The notes under the pieces are model-generated. The model was given only the letters and a program-made list of their open reading frames with translations, did not search any database and had not been told where the DNA came from. The position numbers and the translations under genes are program-made. From Anaerolineaceae bacterium (lineage in GTDB: Bacteria > Chloroflexota > Anaerolineae > Aggregatilineales > Phototrophicaceae), in contig JACKCF010000001.1 of assembly GCA_020634165.1 (NCBI GenBank), forward strand, positions 496,001 to 560,000: DNA of 64,000 nucleotides, given 5' to 3'. Shown here in pieces: positions 36,281 to 46,217 of the stretch; the stretch's first letter is position 1, and every line of letters begins with the position of its first letter.

Positions 36281-39200
36281 ATGCCCGGTATCTATCTACT
36301 TGGGAACCTACAATTTAAGTCCGACGATGGCACCTTGCTCGATGTGGATATTCGCCGCAAGACGCGCGCGCTGCTGGCCTACGTCTGCCTCGCGGAAAAA
36401 GCCGTTAGTCGGGAACAGTTGTCCAACCTGTTTTGCCGCAATGCTCGCGATCCAATGGGCAGCCTGCGCTGGCATATCAGCCGCATTCGCCGCAACTTCC
36501 ATGACCAGGCCCTGTACGTATCCGACGATGATGTTTATGTCAATCTGTCTGTTCTCACAGTCGATGCCAGCACCTTTCTGAAAGCACTTGCCAGCAGTAA
36601 ACAGTCCTCAACTGACGAACTGGAAAACACCCTCAAACTGTATCGTGGCGAAGTTTTGGCCGGATACAGCCTGCCGGAAGAAACCGAATTCGAGCTTTGG
36701 TTATTGGGGCAGCGAGCACATTTTGCCCAACTCTATGAGAAGAAGGCCCTGCTGCTGATCGAGCAACTTGTGGCCAACGGCGCTTATGATAAGGCCCTGA
36801 CCTGGGCAAAAACGCTCCTCAATCACAATTCCACCCTGGAAGATGCCCATTACTGGTTGATGTGGCTCTATGCCTGCACTGGCCAGACCAGTGTCGCACT
36901 TCAGCAGTATGAAATGTACGAATCTCATCTTCTGCGCGAATTGGGCGCCTATCCCAGTGATCGCCTGACGCAGCTTGCCGAGCAAATTCGTCAGCAGGAC
37001 TTGCCAAAAATCGTCGTGGAAGAACGGCCAACCCTGGTTGAAAAATCAACCGCTCAGATGACGCCCTTTGTTGGCCGCTCCCAGGAATTGGATCAGCTTC
37101 GTAAACAGTGGCAAGCGGTGACCGGTGGCGAAGGGCGGACCGTTATCATTCAGGCCGATGCTGGTATGGGTAAATCGGCCCTGGTTCGCCAGTTTACGCT
37201 GACGCTGCCTCGGTACACACCAATCTACACCGGAACCTGCTACGCCAGCACGATGGCTTCCGCCTTAGCGCCCTGGATTAAAGTCATCCGCGATTGCTTT
37301 GAGTCACTCGGTGATGATCGCGCCATCGACATCCCCATGATCGTTCGTGCTCGGCTCAGCCTGCTGCTGCCGGATTTGGTCACAGTCGATGAGCAGACCC
37401 GCGACATTCTCAATCGGGGCGACCTGAATGCGCATTTGCTGCTCAATACCATCGTCGACTTTCTCTCAGTATTGGCGACAAAACAGCCGTTTGTCATCAT
37501 CCTGGAAGATTTCCACTTTGCCGACGAAAACAGTGTTCAGCTTCTGTCCTTGCTGCTCAATCGCCTTCAGCAGATTCCGGTGCTGGTACTGGTCACACAG
37601 CGCATCGCAGAAATCAACGACAATGATGCCCTCAAACAGGCATTGCATGAATGGCAGATGGTCACTGATTGGATCAGGCTCGACAAGCTTGATGATGCTC
37701 ACATCGCTGAACTGATTGAGCGCATCCTCCCAGGCATCGACGATAAAGACGCTTTTCGCCGCCGCCTGGTCGATCATACCCTGGGCATCAGCATGCACAT
37801 GGTGGAAGTCCTGCAAAGCTGCAAGTCGCAGCCGGAGTTGCTCCACGATCTCCCTGTGCCCTTGAGCTTTTCGACGCTGGTCGAGCAGCGCCTGCAAAAA
37901 ATGTCGCCTAGTCAGCGCCAATTGCTGGAAACACTCGCTGTCCTCGAACATCCAGCTACGCTCAACGAAATTCTGGAAATCACTGGCGAAAACGAAGTCG
38001 AGACCATCCAGAACCTGGACCGGACAATGGGCTATCGTTTCATCCAGGCAGCGACGGATAGCGGGCGCGCGACCTATAGTTTCGTCCACTTTTTGTATCG
38101 CGATGTCCTCCTGGCGACCATCAGCAGCGCCCGTCAGCAGCTATTACATCGTCGTGCGGCTTTGGTACTGGAGCGCCTCGCGGCCATGCTGCCTGATGGC
38201 CAGCGCGCAGAAATCGTGACGCGCGTGGTCAATCATGCTCGCCATGCTGAAGATGTGGACCGCTTGCTGCGTTGGGTGCCCATTGCCGCTGAAACAGCCC
38301 GGACAGCATTCGCGCATCGGCAGGCGCTGGCCCTCTATGATGTGCTTGATAGCGCCCTGCAACAAACGCCTCGCCTGTCGCCCGACGATTATGTGGGCCT
38401 GCTGATGAAGAAAGTATTTCTGTTGCGCCTGCTGGGTGATTGGAAGTCTCAGGCAGCGGAACTTCAGCGCATCAGCGATATCTACGCGACCACAAACATT
38501 ACCAATGCCAACCTGCGCCTGGATTTTCTGGTGGAATACGGCACCAATCTGTTCCGCCTGGGCGAATATGCTGAAGCCATTACGCCGCTGACGGAAGCTA
38601 TTCTGTTAGGCGAAAATGCTGATGAAAAAGCTGTCGTTGCCCAGGCTCATAACACCCTCGGCAGCATCGCTTACTATCGCTCTGATTGGGATGCCGCCGA
38701 AACTTACTACAGCGAAGCCCTCAAGCTGCGTCAAATTGTGGGCGATGATATTGGCGTTGGCAAAGGCTACAACAACCTTGGTGCCGTCGCCTACCATCGT
38801 GGCAACTATGAACAGGCGGCTGAGTACTACCGCAAAAATATGGAAATCCGCGAGGCGAACAACGATATACATGGCATCGCTACCAGCCTCAACAATATTG
38901 GCACGGTTCTTATAACATTTGGCCGTTGGGATGAAGCGATGGATCATTTTCAGCGTGCGCTTGAGTTGCGCAAAAAGCTGGATGACAAGCATGGTATTGC
39001 CAGCACCCTCAAGAATATGGCACAGATTAGCGCGTTACAGCGTCGAGATCAGGATGCTATCGACTATCACCTGGAAAGTCTGTCGATCAGCGAGGCGATT
39101 GATGATGTCAATGGCGTCGCCCACAGCCTTGAAGCGATAGGCGATATTTATATCAGTAGCGAACAGTATGATCTGGCGATTGATTATCTACAGCGTAGCC

Positions 39201-39604
39201 TGACCATTCGCCGCAAATTGGGCAATCGGCTGGGCATGGCCGAGTGCATGGCGGATATCGGCTACGCACAGGCGCTCAAAACCAGAACATACCCGGGCGA
39301 CATCTTCTTTGAAGCCTTAAACATGGCTCACGAGATTGATAACAATCACATGATGTGCCTCATCCTGGAGAAACTCGCCTGGGTGATGCTGTCTATGGGG
39401 GGCGATTTATTGCAGGTGGCTCGTTATGTTGGTTTGACCGATGCCCAGCGCCTGGACCAGCGCCGCAACACGCTCGACTTTGTATTGAGTGCCCTTCGTT
39501 CGCAACTAGATGAAGACACCTTGCAAACAGAAATGCAGCATGGCGCTCAGATGAACCTCCGGCAGACCGTCAAAGACTTGCTGGATAGCCGTCAGATCAC
39601 CTGA
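36281..39604 (+). CDS. SARP/BTAD regulator with AAA ATPase and TPR domains
   Basis: 1107 residues in an AfsR/MalT-like layout. An OmpR-type winged helix (about 1-95, LLAYVCLAEKAVSREQL) is followed by the BTAD helical domain (100-245, WLMWLYACTGQTSVALQQYEMY). An AAA/NACHT-type ATPase follows (about 260-560) with Walker A ADAGMGKSALVRQF near 290-303 and Walker B-like FVIILEDFHFAD. The C-terminal half carries at least seven TPRs (YNNLGAVAYHRGNYEQAAEYY type) to about 1040. It is a one-component transcriptional activator whose ATPase and TPRs probably sense a ligand or partner. The target is unknown; the convergent GH3 gene is the nearest neighbour downstream. Confidence 0.9.
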   Translation: MPGIYLLGNLQFKSDDGTLLDVDIRRKTRALLAYVCLAEKAVSREQLSNLFCRNARDPMGSLRWHISRIRRNFHDQALYVSDDDVYVNLSVLTVDASTFLKALASSKQSSTDELENTLKLYRGEVLAGYSLPEETEFELWLLGQRAHFAQLYEKKALLLIEQLVANGAYDKALTWAKTLLNHNSTLEDAHYWLMWLYACTGQTSVALQQYEMYESHLLRELGAYPSDRLTQLAEQIRQQDLPKIVVEERPTLVEKSTAQMTPFVGRSQELDQLRKQWQAVTGGEGRTVIIQADAGMGKSALVRQFTLTLPRYTPIYTGTCYASTMASALAPWIKVIRDCFESLGDDRAIDIPMIVRARLSLLLPDLVTVDEQTRDILNRGDLNAHLLLNTIVDFLSVLATKQPFVIILEDFHFADENSVQLLSLLLNRLQQIPVLVLVTQRIAEINDNDALKQALHEWQMVTDWIRLDKLDDAHIAELIERILPGIDDKDAFRRRLVDHTLGISMHMVEVLQSCKSQPELLHDLPVPLSFSTLVEQRLQKMSPSQRQLLETLAVLEHPATLNEILEITGENEVETIQNLDRTMGYRFIQAATDSGRATYSFVHFLYRDVLLATISSARQQLLHRRAALVLERLAAMLPDGQRAEIVTRVVNHARHAEDVDRLLRWVPIAAETARTAFAHRQALALYDVLDSALQQTPRLSPDDYVGLLMKKVFLLRLLGDWKSQAAELQRISDIYATTNITNANLRLDFLVEYGTNLFRLGEYAEAITPLTEAILLGENADEKAVVAQAHNTLGSIAYYRSDWDAAETYYSEALKLRQIVGDDIGVGKGYNNLGAVAYHRGNYEQAAEYYRKNMEIREANNDIHGIATSLNNIGTVLITFGRWDEAMDHFQRALELRKKLDDKHGIASTLKNMAQISALQRRDQDAIDYHLESLSISEAIDDVNGVAHSLEAIGDIYISSEQYDLAIDYLQRSLTIRRKLGNRLGMAECMADIGYAQALKTRTYPGDIFFEALNMAHEIDNNHMMCLILEKLAWVMLSMGGDLLQVARYVGLTDAQRLDQRRNTLDFVLSALRSQLDEDTLQTEMQHGAQMNLRQTVKDLLDSRQIT

Positions 39605-39631
39605 GCCTAGCGAAGAAACACAGGCTCAGGT
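39599..39631 (+). terminator. Hairpin at the 3' end of the SARP gene
   Basis: A perfect 10-bp stem ACCTGAGCCT / AGGCTCAGGT overlaps the stop codon. There is no real T-run, so termination is uncertain. Confidence 0.45.
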
Positions 39632-39679
39632 GATATTTGCAGGATGGCCAGCACTGGATGCAATAAGAGAGCACAGATT

Positions 39680-39703
39680 GTAGGGGCAAGACATGTCTTG
39701 CCC
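39680..39703. repeat. Short palindromic intergenic repeat (GTAGGGGCA type)
   Basis: GTAGGGGCAAGAC-ATGTCTTGCCC contains a 20-base perfect palindrome. It belongs with the units near 49456-49629 and 50717, which share the GTAGGG(G/A)C start and a self-complementary core. Confidence 0.7.
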
Positions 39704-39774
39704 AAGTTTGGCGTACCAAATCCCTACAGATACGCTTCTTAAAGCAAATGACAGTTCATCCCACATTCTTTGAC

Positions 39775-41874
39775 TTATTCGCCGATGCTGCGCACAGTTG
39801 CCTGTAGTCCCGTCGCATGGTCCGGCTGCCCACCGCCGACGAAAATTGTAAAGCTGTGATCTTCGAGTGCCCGCGACCCATCATCCAGCACCCGCGTCAG
39901 TTGATCGGCGCTGACTTCAAACGCGAGATGATTCGTTGTGCCAGGTGCCAGATACACACGCGCGAAGGCGACCAACTGACGCAGTGGGTAGTTCGTATCA
40001 TCTGTGCTCAAATATACCTGCACGACCTCGTCACCTGCCGGACCCTCCACATGGGTAACATCTACTGTGACGGTAAGGGTGTCATTTTCACCAAGCTGCG
40101 TTTGGCTTAATGCCAAATTGCTGTACTCAAATCTTGAATAGCTCAGACCATAACCGAACGGATATAGCGGTTCGCCTTCAAAATAGCGATACGTCCGGCC
40201 CTGCATGTGGTAGTCTTCAAACGCAGGCAGGTCATCCTCGGACTTATAGAATGTAACGGGGAGTCTGCCGCCAGGGTTATACTCACCGAACGACACCTCG
40301 GCAATAGCACTGCCGCCTTCTTCGCCTGGGTACCACGCTTCCAGAATGGCATGGGCATGGTCATGTGCCCAGTTGATGGCCACCGCGCTGCCGTTTAGCA
40401 GTACCAGCACAATCGGAACGCCCGTTTCTTCGTACAGCTTTTGCAGCAGCGCTTCCTGAATATCTGGCAAGCTGATCTTCACGCGGTCGCCTCGGCTGAC
40501 CAGCCCCTGCGGTAGGCCCTCCTGCTGGCCTTCTTCGCCCTCCAGCGCCTGCGACAATCCACCCACGAACACGATTACATCGGCATTTTTGGCGATTTCA
40601 ACCGCCTCGGCAAAGCCGCTCCGATCTTCTTTGAAGACTGTGCAGCCCTGGGCGTGGGTGACGTGGGTATCGGCGGCTGTCGCCAGCGCCTGAATACCCT
40701 GTAGCGGCGTCACGCTGGTAGAGGGTAGGCCGTTGTAATTGCCGAGCAGAATTTCAGGATCATCTGCATTCGGGCCGATGACGGCGATGGTTTTGATCGA
40801 CTTGGCCAGCGGCAAAAAGTTCGATTCGTTCTTCAGCAGCACGATGGATTCACGCGCGGTTTCTAGGGCCAGTGCCCGATGTTCCGCTGAATCATTCACG
40901 CTGATCGGAATTTGAGCATATGTCACGTCTTCTTCCGGATCAAACATGCCCAGTTGGAAGCGGGCAGTGAACAACCGCACCAGCGAACGGTCAATCGTTT
41001 CCTCGTCAATCAGGCCCAGACGCACGGCCTCGCCCAGCGCCGAATACGTTTCGCCGCATTCCAGGTCGCAGCCCGCGTTGACCGCCAGCGCGGCGGCTTC
41101 GGCGGCTGTCGCTGTCGTCTTGTGATTGCGGTAAATATCGGTGATGGCCCCGCAGTCAGATACGACATAGCCTTCAAATTCCCATTGGTCGCGCAGAATA
41201 TCCACCAGCAGGGTTGGGCTGGCACAGGCGGGGTCGCCATTGACGCGGTTATATGCGCCCATGATCGAAACCGCTTTGCCTTCCTTGATGGTGGCCTCGA
41301 ACGCTGGCAGGTATGTTTCCCACACATCGCGCTCCGTTGGCTGCACGTCGAAGTGATGCCGCGCGTGTTCGGGTCCACTGTGGACCGCATAGTGTTTCGG
41401 TGTCGCGACCAGCTTGAGGTACTTCGGATCATCGCCCTGCAACCCCTTGACGAAGGCCACGCCCATTTTTGCCGTCAGATAAGGGTCTTCGCCATAGGTT
41501 TCCTGGCCGCGCCCCCAGCGTGGATCGCGAAAAATGTTGATATTCGGCGTCCAGAAGGTGAGGCCCGTATAGCGCTTGCGATTGTCATTGCGCGCGAATT
41601 CATGATGCTTGGCCCGCGCTTCATCGGAAATCACGGTAGCGATCTCATGAATCAGGGGCACATTCCAGGTGGCGGCCATGCCAATCGCCTGCGGGAAAAC
41701 CGTCGCAATACCCGCCCGCCCAACGCCGTGCAGGCATTCGTTCCACCATTCGTATTCCGGGATGCCCAGCCGTTCAATCGCCGGGGCCGCATTCATCATC
41801 TGGCTGATTTTTTCGTCCAGCGTCATCTGGCTGACGAGGTCGCGTGCGCGTGTTTCAAAAGATAGGTGTGTCAT
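39775..41874 (-). CDS. GH3 beta-glucosidase/beta-xylosidase
   Basis: 699 residues with the three-part GH3 layout. The N-terminal barrel (about 1-300) has the nucleophile aspartate in GYVVSDCGAI near residue 240 and ATPKHYAVHSGPE upstream. The alpha/beta sandwich (about 340-560) includes IAVIGPNADDPEILLGNYNG and WYPGEEGGSAIAEVSFGEYNPGG. A C-terminal fibronectin-like domain ends the protein. The branch with PQAIGMAATWN and NIFRDPRWGRGQETYGEDPYL is typical of xylan 1,4-beta-xylosidases, so xylo-oligosaccharides are the favoured substrate. There is no signal peptide. GGACTTACT precedes the ATG. It is separate from the GH67 unit by clpB and others. Confidence 0.94.
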   Translation of the reverse strand: MTHLSFETRARDLVSQMTLDEKISQMMNAAPAIERLGIPEYEWWNECLHGVGRAGIATVFPQAIGMAATWNVPLIHEIATVISDEARAKHHEFARNDNRKRYTGLTFWTPNINIFRDPRWGRGQETYGEDPYLTAKMGVAFVKGLQGDDPKYLKLVATPKHYAVHSGPEHARHHFDVQPTERDVWETYLPAFEATIKEGKAVSIMGAYNRVNGDPACASPTLLVDILRDQWEFEGYVVSDCGAITDIYRNHKTTATAAEAAALAVNAGCDLECGETYSALGEAVRLGLIDEETIDRSLVRLFTARFQLGMFDPEEDVTYAQIPISVNDSAEHRALALETARESIVLLKNESNFLPLAKSIKTIAVIGPNADDPEILLGNYNGLPSTSVTPLQGIQALATAADTHVTHAQGCTVFKEDRSGFAEAVEIAKNADVIVFVGGLSQALEGEEGQQEGLPQGLVSRGDRVKISLPDIQEALLQKLYEETGVPIVLVLLNGSAVAINWAHDHAHAILEAWYPGEEGGSAIAEVSFGEYNPGGRLPVTFYKSEDDLPAFEDYHMQGRTYRYFEGEPLYPFGYGLSYSRFEYSNLALSQTQLGENDTLTVTVDVTHVEGPAGDEVVQVYLSTDDTNYPLRQLVAFARVYLAPGTTNHLAFEVSADQLTRVLDDGSRALEDHSFTIFVGGGQPDHATGLQATVRSIGE

Positions 41875-42002
41875 AGTAAGTCCTTCAAGAAGTGAATCTT
41901 AAATTGATAATCAACCGAGCCATTTTCGCGAATGCCCGTAATCTTACCATGTGCCAATGCTGCCCACTATATGGGCATCACAACAGCCGCGATAGGGACA
42001 CA

Positions 42003-42038
42003 AAAACACCGCCTCTGTACATCACAGAGCGGTGTTTT
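42003..42038 (-). terminator. Terminator of clpB
   Basis: AAAACACCGC-CTCTGT pairs with ACAGAG-CGGTGTTTT (one bulged base). On the minus strand the stem ends in a run of five T residues, 18 bases past the clpB stop. Confidence 0.85.
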
Positions 42039-42055
42039 GGTTGTGTGAGTTTGTC

Positions 42056-44653
42056 CTAATCCACAATCGGCGTTGGGTTAAAGCTCAATTCGCCATCGAC
42101 TTCATCGACGACCACATGGCTGCCATCGTGAATATCACCTTCGAGCAGGGCAATCGCCAGCGGGTCCTGCAAGTTGCGCTGAATCGCGCGTTTGAGCGGG
42201 CGAGCACCAAATACCGGATCGAAGCCTTTGTCGGCCAGTAGCTCTTTGGCTTCTGGTGTCAGTTGGATGCTGATCTGACGTTCTGCCAGCAGTTTTTCCA
42301 GTCGCTTAAGCTGGACATCCACAATCTGCTTGATGTGGTCGCGCGTCAGGTTGTGGAAGATGATAATCTCATCCAGCCGGTTCAAAAACTCTGGCCGGAA
42401 GTTGGCATCCAACACCTTCATGATCGCGCTGCGCATCTCATCGGACGCGGTATCGCCACCCATCGACTTTATCAGATCACTGCCAACGTTGCTGGTCATG
42501 ATGATGACCGTGCTGCTGAAATCGACGGTGTGACCCTGGCCATCCGTCAGGTGGCCTTCATCGAACACTTGCAGGAAGATGTTGAACACTTCCGGGTGTG
42601 CCTTCTCAATCTCATCGAACAGCACCACCGAGTAGGGCCGACGTCGCACAGCTTCCGTCAGTTGACCGCCTTCTTCATAGCCGATATATCCTGGCGGGGC
42701 ACCAATCAAGCGCGCCACGCTGTGACGTTCACCATATTCGCTCATATCGATGCGTACCATCGCGTTCTCATCATCGAACAGAAAATTCGCTAGCGAACGC
42801 GCCATTTCCGTCTTACCGACGCCTGTCGGCCCCAGGAAGAGGAACGTGCCCACTGGGCGGTTCGGGTCCTGTAGACCGGCGCGGCTGCGACGGACTGCTG
42901 CCGATACAGCGCGGATGGCGTCATCCTGGCCGATGACACGCTCATGTAAGCGGTCTTCCATGTGCAGCAGTTTCTCGACTTCGCCTTCCAGCAGCCGCGC
43001 GACCGGAATGCCCGTCCAGCGGCTGATGACGGCTGCGATTTCGTCGGCATCGACTTCCTCTTTCAACATCATCGTGCCGGATTCACGCTTGGCTTCCATA
43101 GAAGCTTCCGCGCCAGCCAGCTTTTTCTCTAGCTCTGGCAAGGTGCCGTAGCGTAACCGCGCCGCAGCTTCCAGATCACCCTGACGTTCCGCCCGTTCAA
43201 GCTGTACGCGGGCATCATCCATCTGCGCTTTAATGTCGCGCATTACCTGGATACCCTCTTTTTCCTGCTGCCAGTGGGCCATTAGCGCGTCCAGTTCTTC
43301 CTGCCAGTTCGCGATCTCTTCTTCGAGGTCGTCCAACCGCTGTCGGGACGCTTTATCACGCTCCTGCTTCAACGCCTCGCGCTCGATCTCTAGCTGCATG
43401 ATGTGACGCTCAACGCGGTCAAGTTCCACTGGGCGGCTGTCGATCTCCATCTTGAGGTTGGCTGCAGCTTCATCAATCAGGTCGATGGCTTTATCCGGTA
43501 GCTGCCGATCAGGAATGTAACGGTTGCTGAGTGTCGCCGCAGCGATCACCGCACTATCCTGAATGCGCACACCATGATGCACCTCGTAGCGTTCTTTGAG
43601 GCCACGCAAAATACTGATAGTGTCCTCCACGCTTGGCTCATCGACGAACACGGTCTGGAAGCGCCTTTCCAGCGCGGCATCTTTCTCAATATGCTTGTGA
43701 TACTCATCGAGCGTGGTCGCACCGATCATACGCAGTTCACCCCGCGCCAGCATCGGTTTGAGCATGTTGCCCGCGTCCATCGCGCCTTCAGCCGCGCCTG
43801 CGCCGACAATCGTGTGCAGCTCATCGATGAACAGCACAATCTGACCGTCGCTATCGGCAATCTCTTTGAGGACCGCCTTCAGCCGTTCCTCAAATTCACC
43901 CCGATACTTGGCACCTGCGACCAGGCTGCCCATATCCAGCGCCACGATGCGCTTGTCTTTTAGGCCCTCCGGCACATCGCCATTGACGATACGCTGCGCC
44001 AGCCCCTCCACGACAGCCGTCTTGCCAACACCAGCTTCACCAATCAGCACCGGATTGTTCTTGGTGCGGCGGCTGATGATATGCACCACCCTCCGGATTT
44101 CTTCGTCACGACCAATCACGGGGTCCAGCTTGCCCTGACGTGCCAGTGCCGTCAGATCACGACCATACTTCTCCAGGCTGTCATACGTGCCTTCCGGGTC
44201 CTGGCTGGTGACGCGCTGACCGCCGCGAATGGCGGCTAATGCCTGCAAAATCGCATCTTCATCGATGCCTTGCGACGTCAGAATCTTTGAATCGGTCGGA
44301 CCATCGGCCAGCGCCATCAGGATATGCTCGGTGCTGATGTATTCGTCCTTCATGTGGTTGGCACGTTGTTCGGCGACATTCAGGACATCTACGGTCTGTC
44401 GGCTGAGGCCAATCTGCACATTACTGCCCATGACCTTCGGCAGACTGTTGAGTATGGTCTCCGTTTCATTCAGTAGCAGTGACGGTTGCACGCCAATTTT
44501 GGCGATAATCTGCGGAACCACGCCATCTTCCTGTGTCAGCAGCGCATGCAGCACATGGATCGGTTCGATGTGGTTGTGGTTGTACTCCGTCGCAAGCGAC
44601 TGAGCCGACATAAGCGCCTGCTGCGCTTTGTTGGTATAGCGGTTTAAATTCAT
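42056..44653 (-). CDS. clpB: ClpB disaggregase (Hsp100)
   Basis: 865 residues from the ATG at 44653 (MNLNRYT), preceded by GAGGGAGT; a start 18 codons upstream is weaker. The N-terminal Clp repeat domain (about 1-145) is followed by AAA-1 with Walker A GEAGVGKT near 204-211. The coiled-coil middle domain (about 400-520, ERHIMQLEIEREALKQERDK) distinguishes ClpB from ClpA/C. AAA-2 has Walker A GPTGVGKT near 606. The protein rescues aggregates with DnaK. No CIRCE inverted repeat (TTAGCACTC-N9-GAGTGCTAA) is visible upstream, so HrcA control is not evident. Confidence 0.97.
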   Translation of the reverse strand: MNLNRYTNKAQQALMSAQSLATEYNHNHIEPIHVLHALLTQEDGVVPQIIAKIGVQPSLLLNETETILNSLPKVMGSNVQIGLSRQTVDVLNVAEQRANHMKDEYISTEHILMALADGPTDSKILTSQGIDEDAILQALAAIRGGQRVTSQDPEGTYDSLEKYGRDLTALARQGKLDPVIGRDEEIRRVVHIISRRTKNNPVLIGEAGVGKTAVVEGLAQRIVNGDVPEGLKDKRIVALDMGSLVAGAKYRGEFEERLKAVLKEIADSDGQIVLFIDELHTIVGAGAAEGAMDAGNMLKPMLARGELRMIGATTLDEYHKHIEKDAALERRFQTVFVDEPSVEDTISILRGLKERYEVHHGVRIQDSAVIAAATLSNRYIPDRQLPDKAIDLIDEAAANLKMEIDSRPVELDRVERHIMQLEIEREALKQERDKASRQRLDDLEEEIANWQEELDALMAHWQQEKEGIQVMRDIKAQMDDARVQLERAERQGDLEAAARLRYGTLPELEKKLAGAEASMEAKRESGTMMLKEEVDADEIAAVISRWTGIPVARLLEGEVEKLLHMEDRLHERVIGQDDAIRAVSAAVRRSRAGLQDPNRPVGTFLFLGPTGVGKTEMARSLANFLFDDENAMVRIDMSEYGERHSVARLIGAPPGYIGYEEGGQLTEAVRRRPYSVVLFDEIEKAHPEVFNIFLQVFDEGHLTDGQGHTVDFSSTVIIMTSNVGSDLIKSMGGDTASDEMRSAIMKVLDANFRPEFLNRLDEIIIFHNLTRDHIKQIVDVQLKRLEKLLAERQISIQLTPEAKELLADKGFDPVFGARPLKRAIQRNLQDPLAIALLEGDIHDGSHVVVDEVDGELSFNPTPIVD

Positions 44654-44966
44654 CTGTACTCCCTCTATCGCCCGATGTAAAGTCGGGGTAACGTCTCGCG
44701 ACTCCATTCACGAAACACTCATATTAGTATTGATCTCTCGCACAAAAATGACGTAAAAACCTCGTCTGAAATACATAAGAGAAATCTGTTTTGTAAGATT
44801 GAGGTAAGATAAGAGGGCTAGGGCGTAGTACCTTGGGGCTATTTTTGCTGCCAAACAAAATAACTTCAGTCTGCCTGATTGCTGACCGCTGAACACTTTC
44901 TATATCCCATGAGCGCAATAAAGGCGTCCTTCTTCTTCCGAAAGAAGAAGGACCGAGGATGGGGAT
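44654..44966. other. Interval upstream of clpB
   Basis: Contains the clpB leader and presumably its promoter on the minus strand, plus a palindromic repeat at 44927-44964 just beyond the end of the 2H phosphoesterase gene. No gene is seen. Confidence 0.55.
44927..44964. repeat. TCCTTC-type hairpin repeat with GACCGAGGATGGGG tail
   Basis: TCCTTCTTCTT pairs with AGAAGAAGGA across CCGAA. It is followed by CCGAGGATGGGG, a tail also found in the 52111-52146 copy. Confidence 0.65.
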
Positions 44967-45671
44967 TTATATGTTTTGCCGACTTCTCAGCAAATGCCGC
45001 TTCTCGACGGGCACAAAATCAAACATATCGTCGAAGAACGCAATCTGTGGTTGGCCTGTTTGGAAAATGCCGAAGTCCTTTTGCATGCTTGCATCCACTC
45101 GCCTGATGAGCGCCGCGAACTGCTCGGATTCTTCCGGCGTCTGTTTAATGATGTGATACGCCAGCGAAATATGGAATTGATAGCGATCATGGTCCGGGAA
45201 GCGCACCCCAGTCGCTTCTGACAGGGCATCCCGATACATTCTGATTCGCTGCGCGTTGCCCTCGTCGGCTGGCTGCACGTGAATGCTGACCCCGACCTCG
45301 CCGCTGTTCAGTGTGCCATAGGCCATCTCGAAACGATCTGGCTGCGGAACCTGCGCAAACGTCCTGATGAAATAGTCATCTGTCGCAATCAGTGAAGTAT
45401 CCAGCGGCAGATGTGCGGACCAGCGCTCAGGTAGGCGCGTGTCATCCGTGATGAACTCAAACACCGTCATGTGCATACTCGGCAGCGGCAGCAGCGCGAA
45501 CTTGTGCGCGAAGGGCAGGCTGCGCATCTGCTCCTGAATCCACGCGCAATGGGCATATGTCTCCGACTGTGGATTGACCATACAAATCACGGTGTTCCCA
45601 GGGAACTGCCGCACCCGCCCATCTTCATAAAACTTGCTGCCAACTGCCGGCGCATACTCAATATTTGACAT
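44967..45671 (-). CDS. 2H phosphoesterase-like protein (DUF1868 type)
   Basis: 234 residues from the ATG at 45671 (MSNIEYAPAVGSKF); an extended TTG start overlaps the upstream gene and is unlikely. The two H-x-T/S motifs of the 2H superfamily are MHMTVFEF (near 80) and FHISLAYHI (near 175). The start (VGSKFYEDGRVRQFPGNTVICMV) fits the DUF1868 group. Members hydrolyse 2',3'-cyclic or linear 2'-5' phosphodiesters in RNA or nucleotide metabolism; no substrate is known for this group. It follows the unknown 174-residue gene by ten bases on the same strand. Confidence 0.8.
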   Translation of the reverse strand: MSNIEYAPAVGSKFYEDGRVRQFPGNTVICMVNPQSETYAHCAWIQEQMRSLPFAHKFALLPLPSMHMTVFEFITDDTRLPERWSAHLPLDTSLIATDDYFIRTFAQVPQPDRFEMAYGTLNSGEVGVSIHVQPADEGNAQRIRMYRDALSEATGVRFPDHDRYQFHISLAYHIIKQTPEESEQFAALIRRVDASMQKDFGIFQTGQPQIAFFDDMFDFVPVEKRHLLRSRQNI

Positions 45672-45681
45672 GTTTTCTCGC

Positions 45682-46206
45682 TTAATCTGTGAGTTTGCCT
45701 TTCGCTTGGACAAGGCGCTCTAACCACTCGATAAAAGTACCGCAATAACGCTCAAAGGGAAGTGCTGCACCACTCACATATAGGTCCATCGTGTTTTCAT
45801 CATTCTGATGGCGATATACGCTGGGCATATCTGATAGTTTAAAAGCATAGGTGATCTTCTCGTCTGGACCGTCACTATCACCTACTGTTACATCACAAAA
45901 AATGATGAAACCGTGATAGACCGCATCCTCTTCTTCGTATAGCAGATAAGACGTGTAACTCCAGAGACTATTTATCGTTCCAGATGCGGAAATTGGTGGA
46001 GGAATAACGAGAGCTTCGCCGTAAGTTTCGAGGAATTCTACAAAACTTTCGTCAGCCTTTAGCGATGGATATCGTGTCCAAAGGTGAGCTAACGCATTTT
46101 TAAGAATACTCGGATGTGAATACTCAGCGTCAGGATACTCAATACTGTCTGATGTATTAGCATATTCGAGAGCAATAAACTTATTCATGACTTCTTGAAG
46201 CTGCAC
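45682..46206 (-). CDS. Hypothetical acidic protein
   Basis: 174 residues from a GTG preceded by AAAGGAG six bases away, which makes it a believable gene. The composition is acidic and aromatic, with YPDAEYSHPSILKNALAHLW, EFLETYGEALVIPP and FERYCGTFIEWLERLVQ. It shows no signal peptide or membrane helix. I do not recognise a family; a SMI1/KNR4 (SUKH)-like fold is a weak possibility. By eye the DNA is more AT-rich than its neighbours, hinting at separate acquisition. It lies between the Gfo/Idh gene (11 bases) and the 2H phosphoesterase gene (10 bases). Confidence 0.65.
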   Translation of the reverse strand: MQLQEVMNKFIALEYANTSDSIEYPDAEYSHPSILKNALAHLWTRYPSLKADESFVEFLETYGEALVIPPPISASGTINSLWSYTSYLLYEEEDAVYHGFIIFCDVTVGDSDGPDEKITYAFKLSDMPSVYRHQNDENTMDLYVSGAALPFERYCGTFIEWLERLVQAKGKLTD

Positions 46207-46217
46207 ATGCTACTCCT

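Noticed and set aside
40912..41865. 317-codon plus-strand frame
   Set aside because: Antisense to the GH3 gene with no motif of its own.
44654..44900. CIRCE heat-shock operator before clpB
   Set aside because: No TTAGCACTC-N9-GAGTGCTAA-like inverted repeat could be found.
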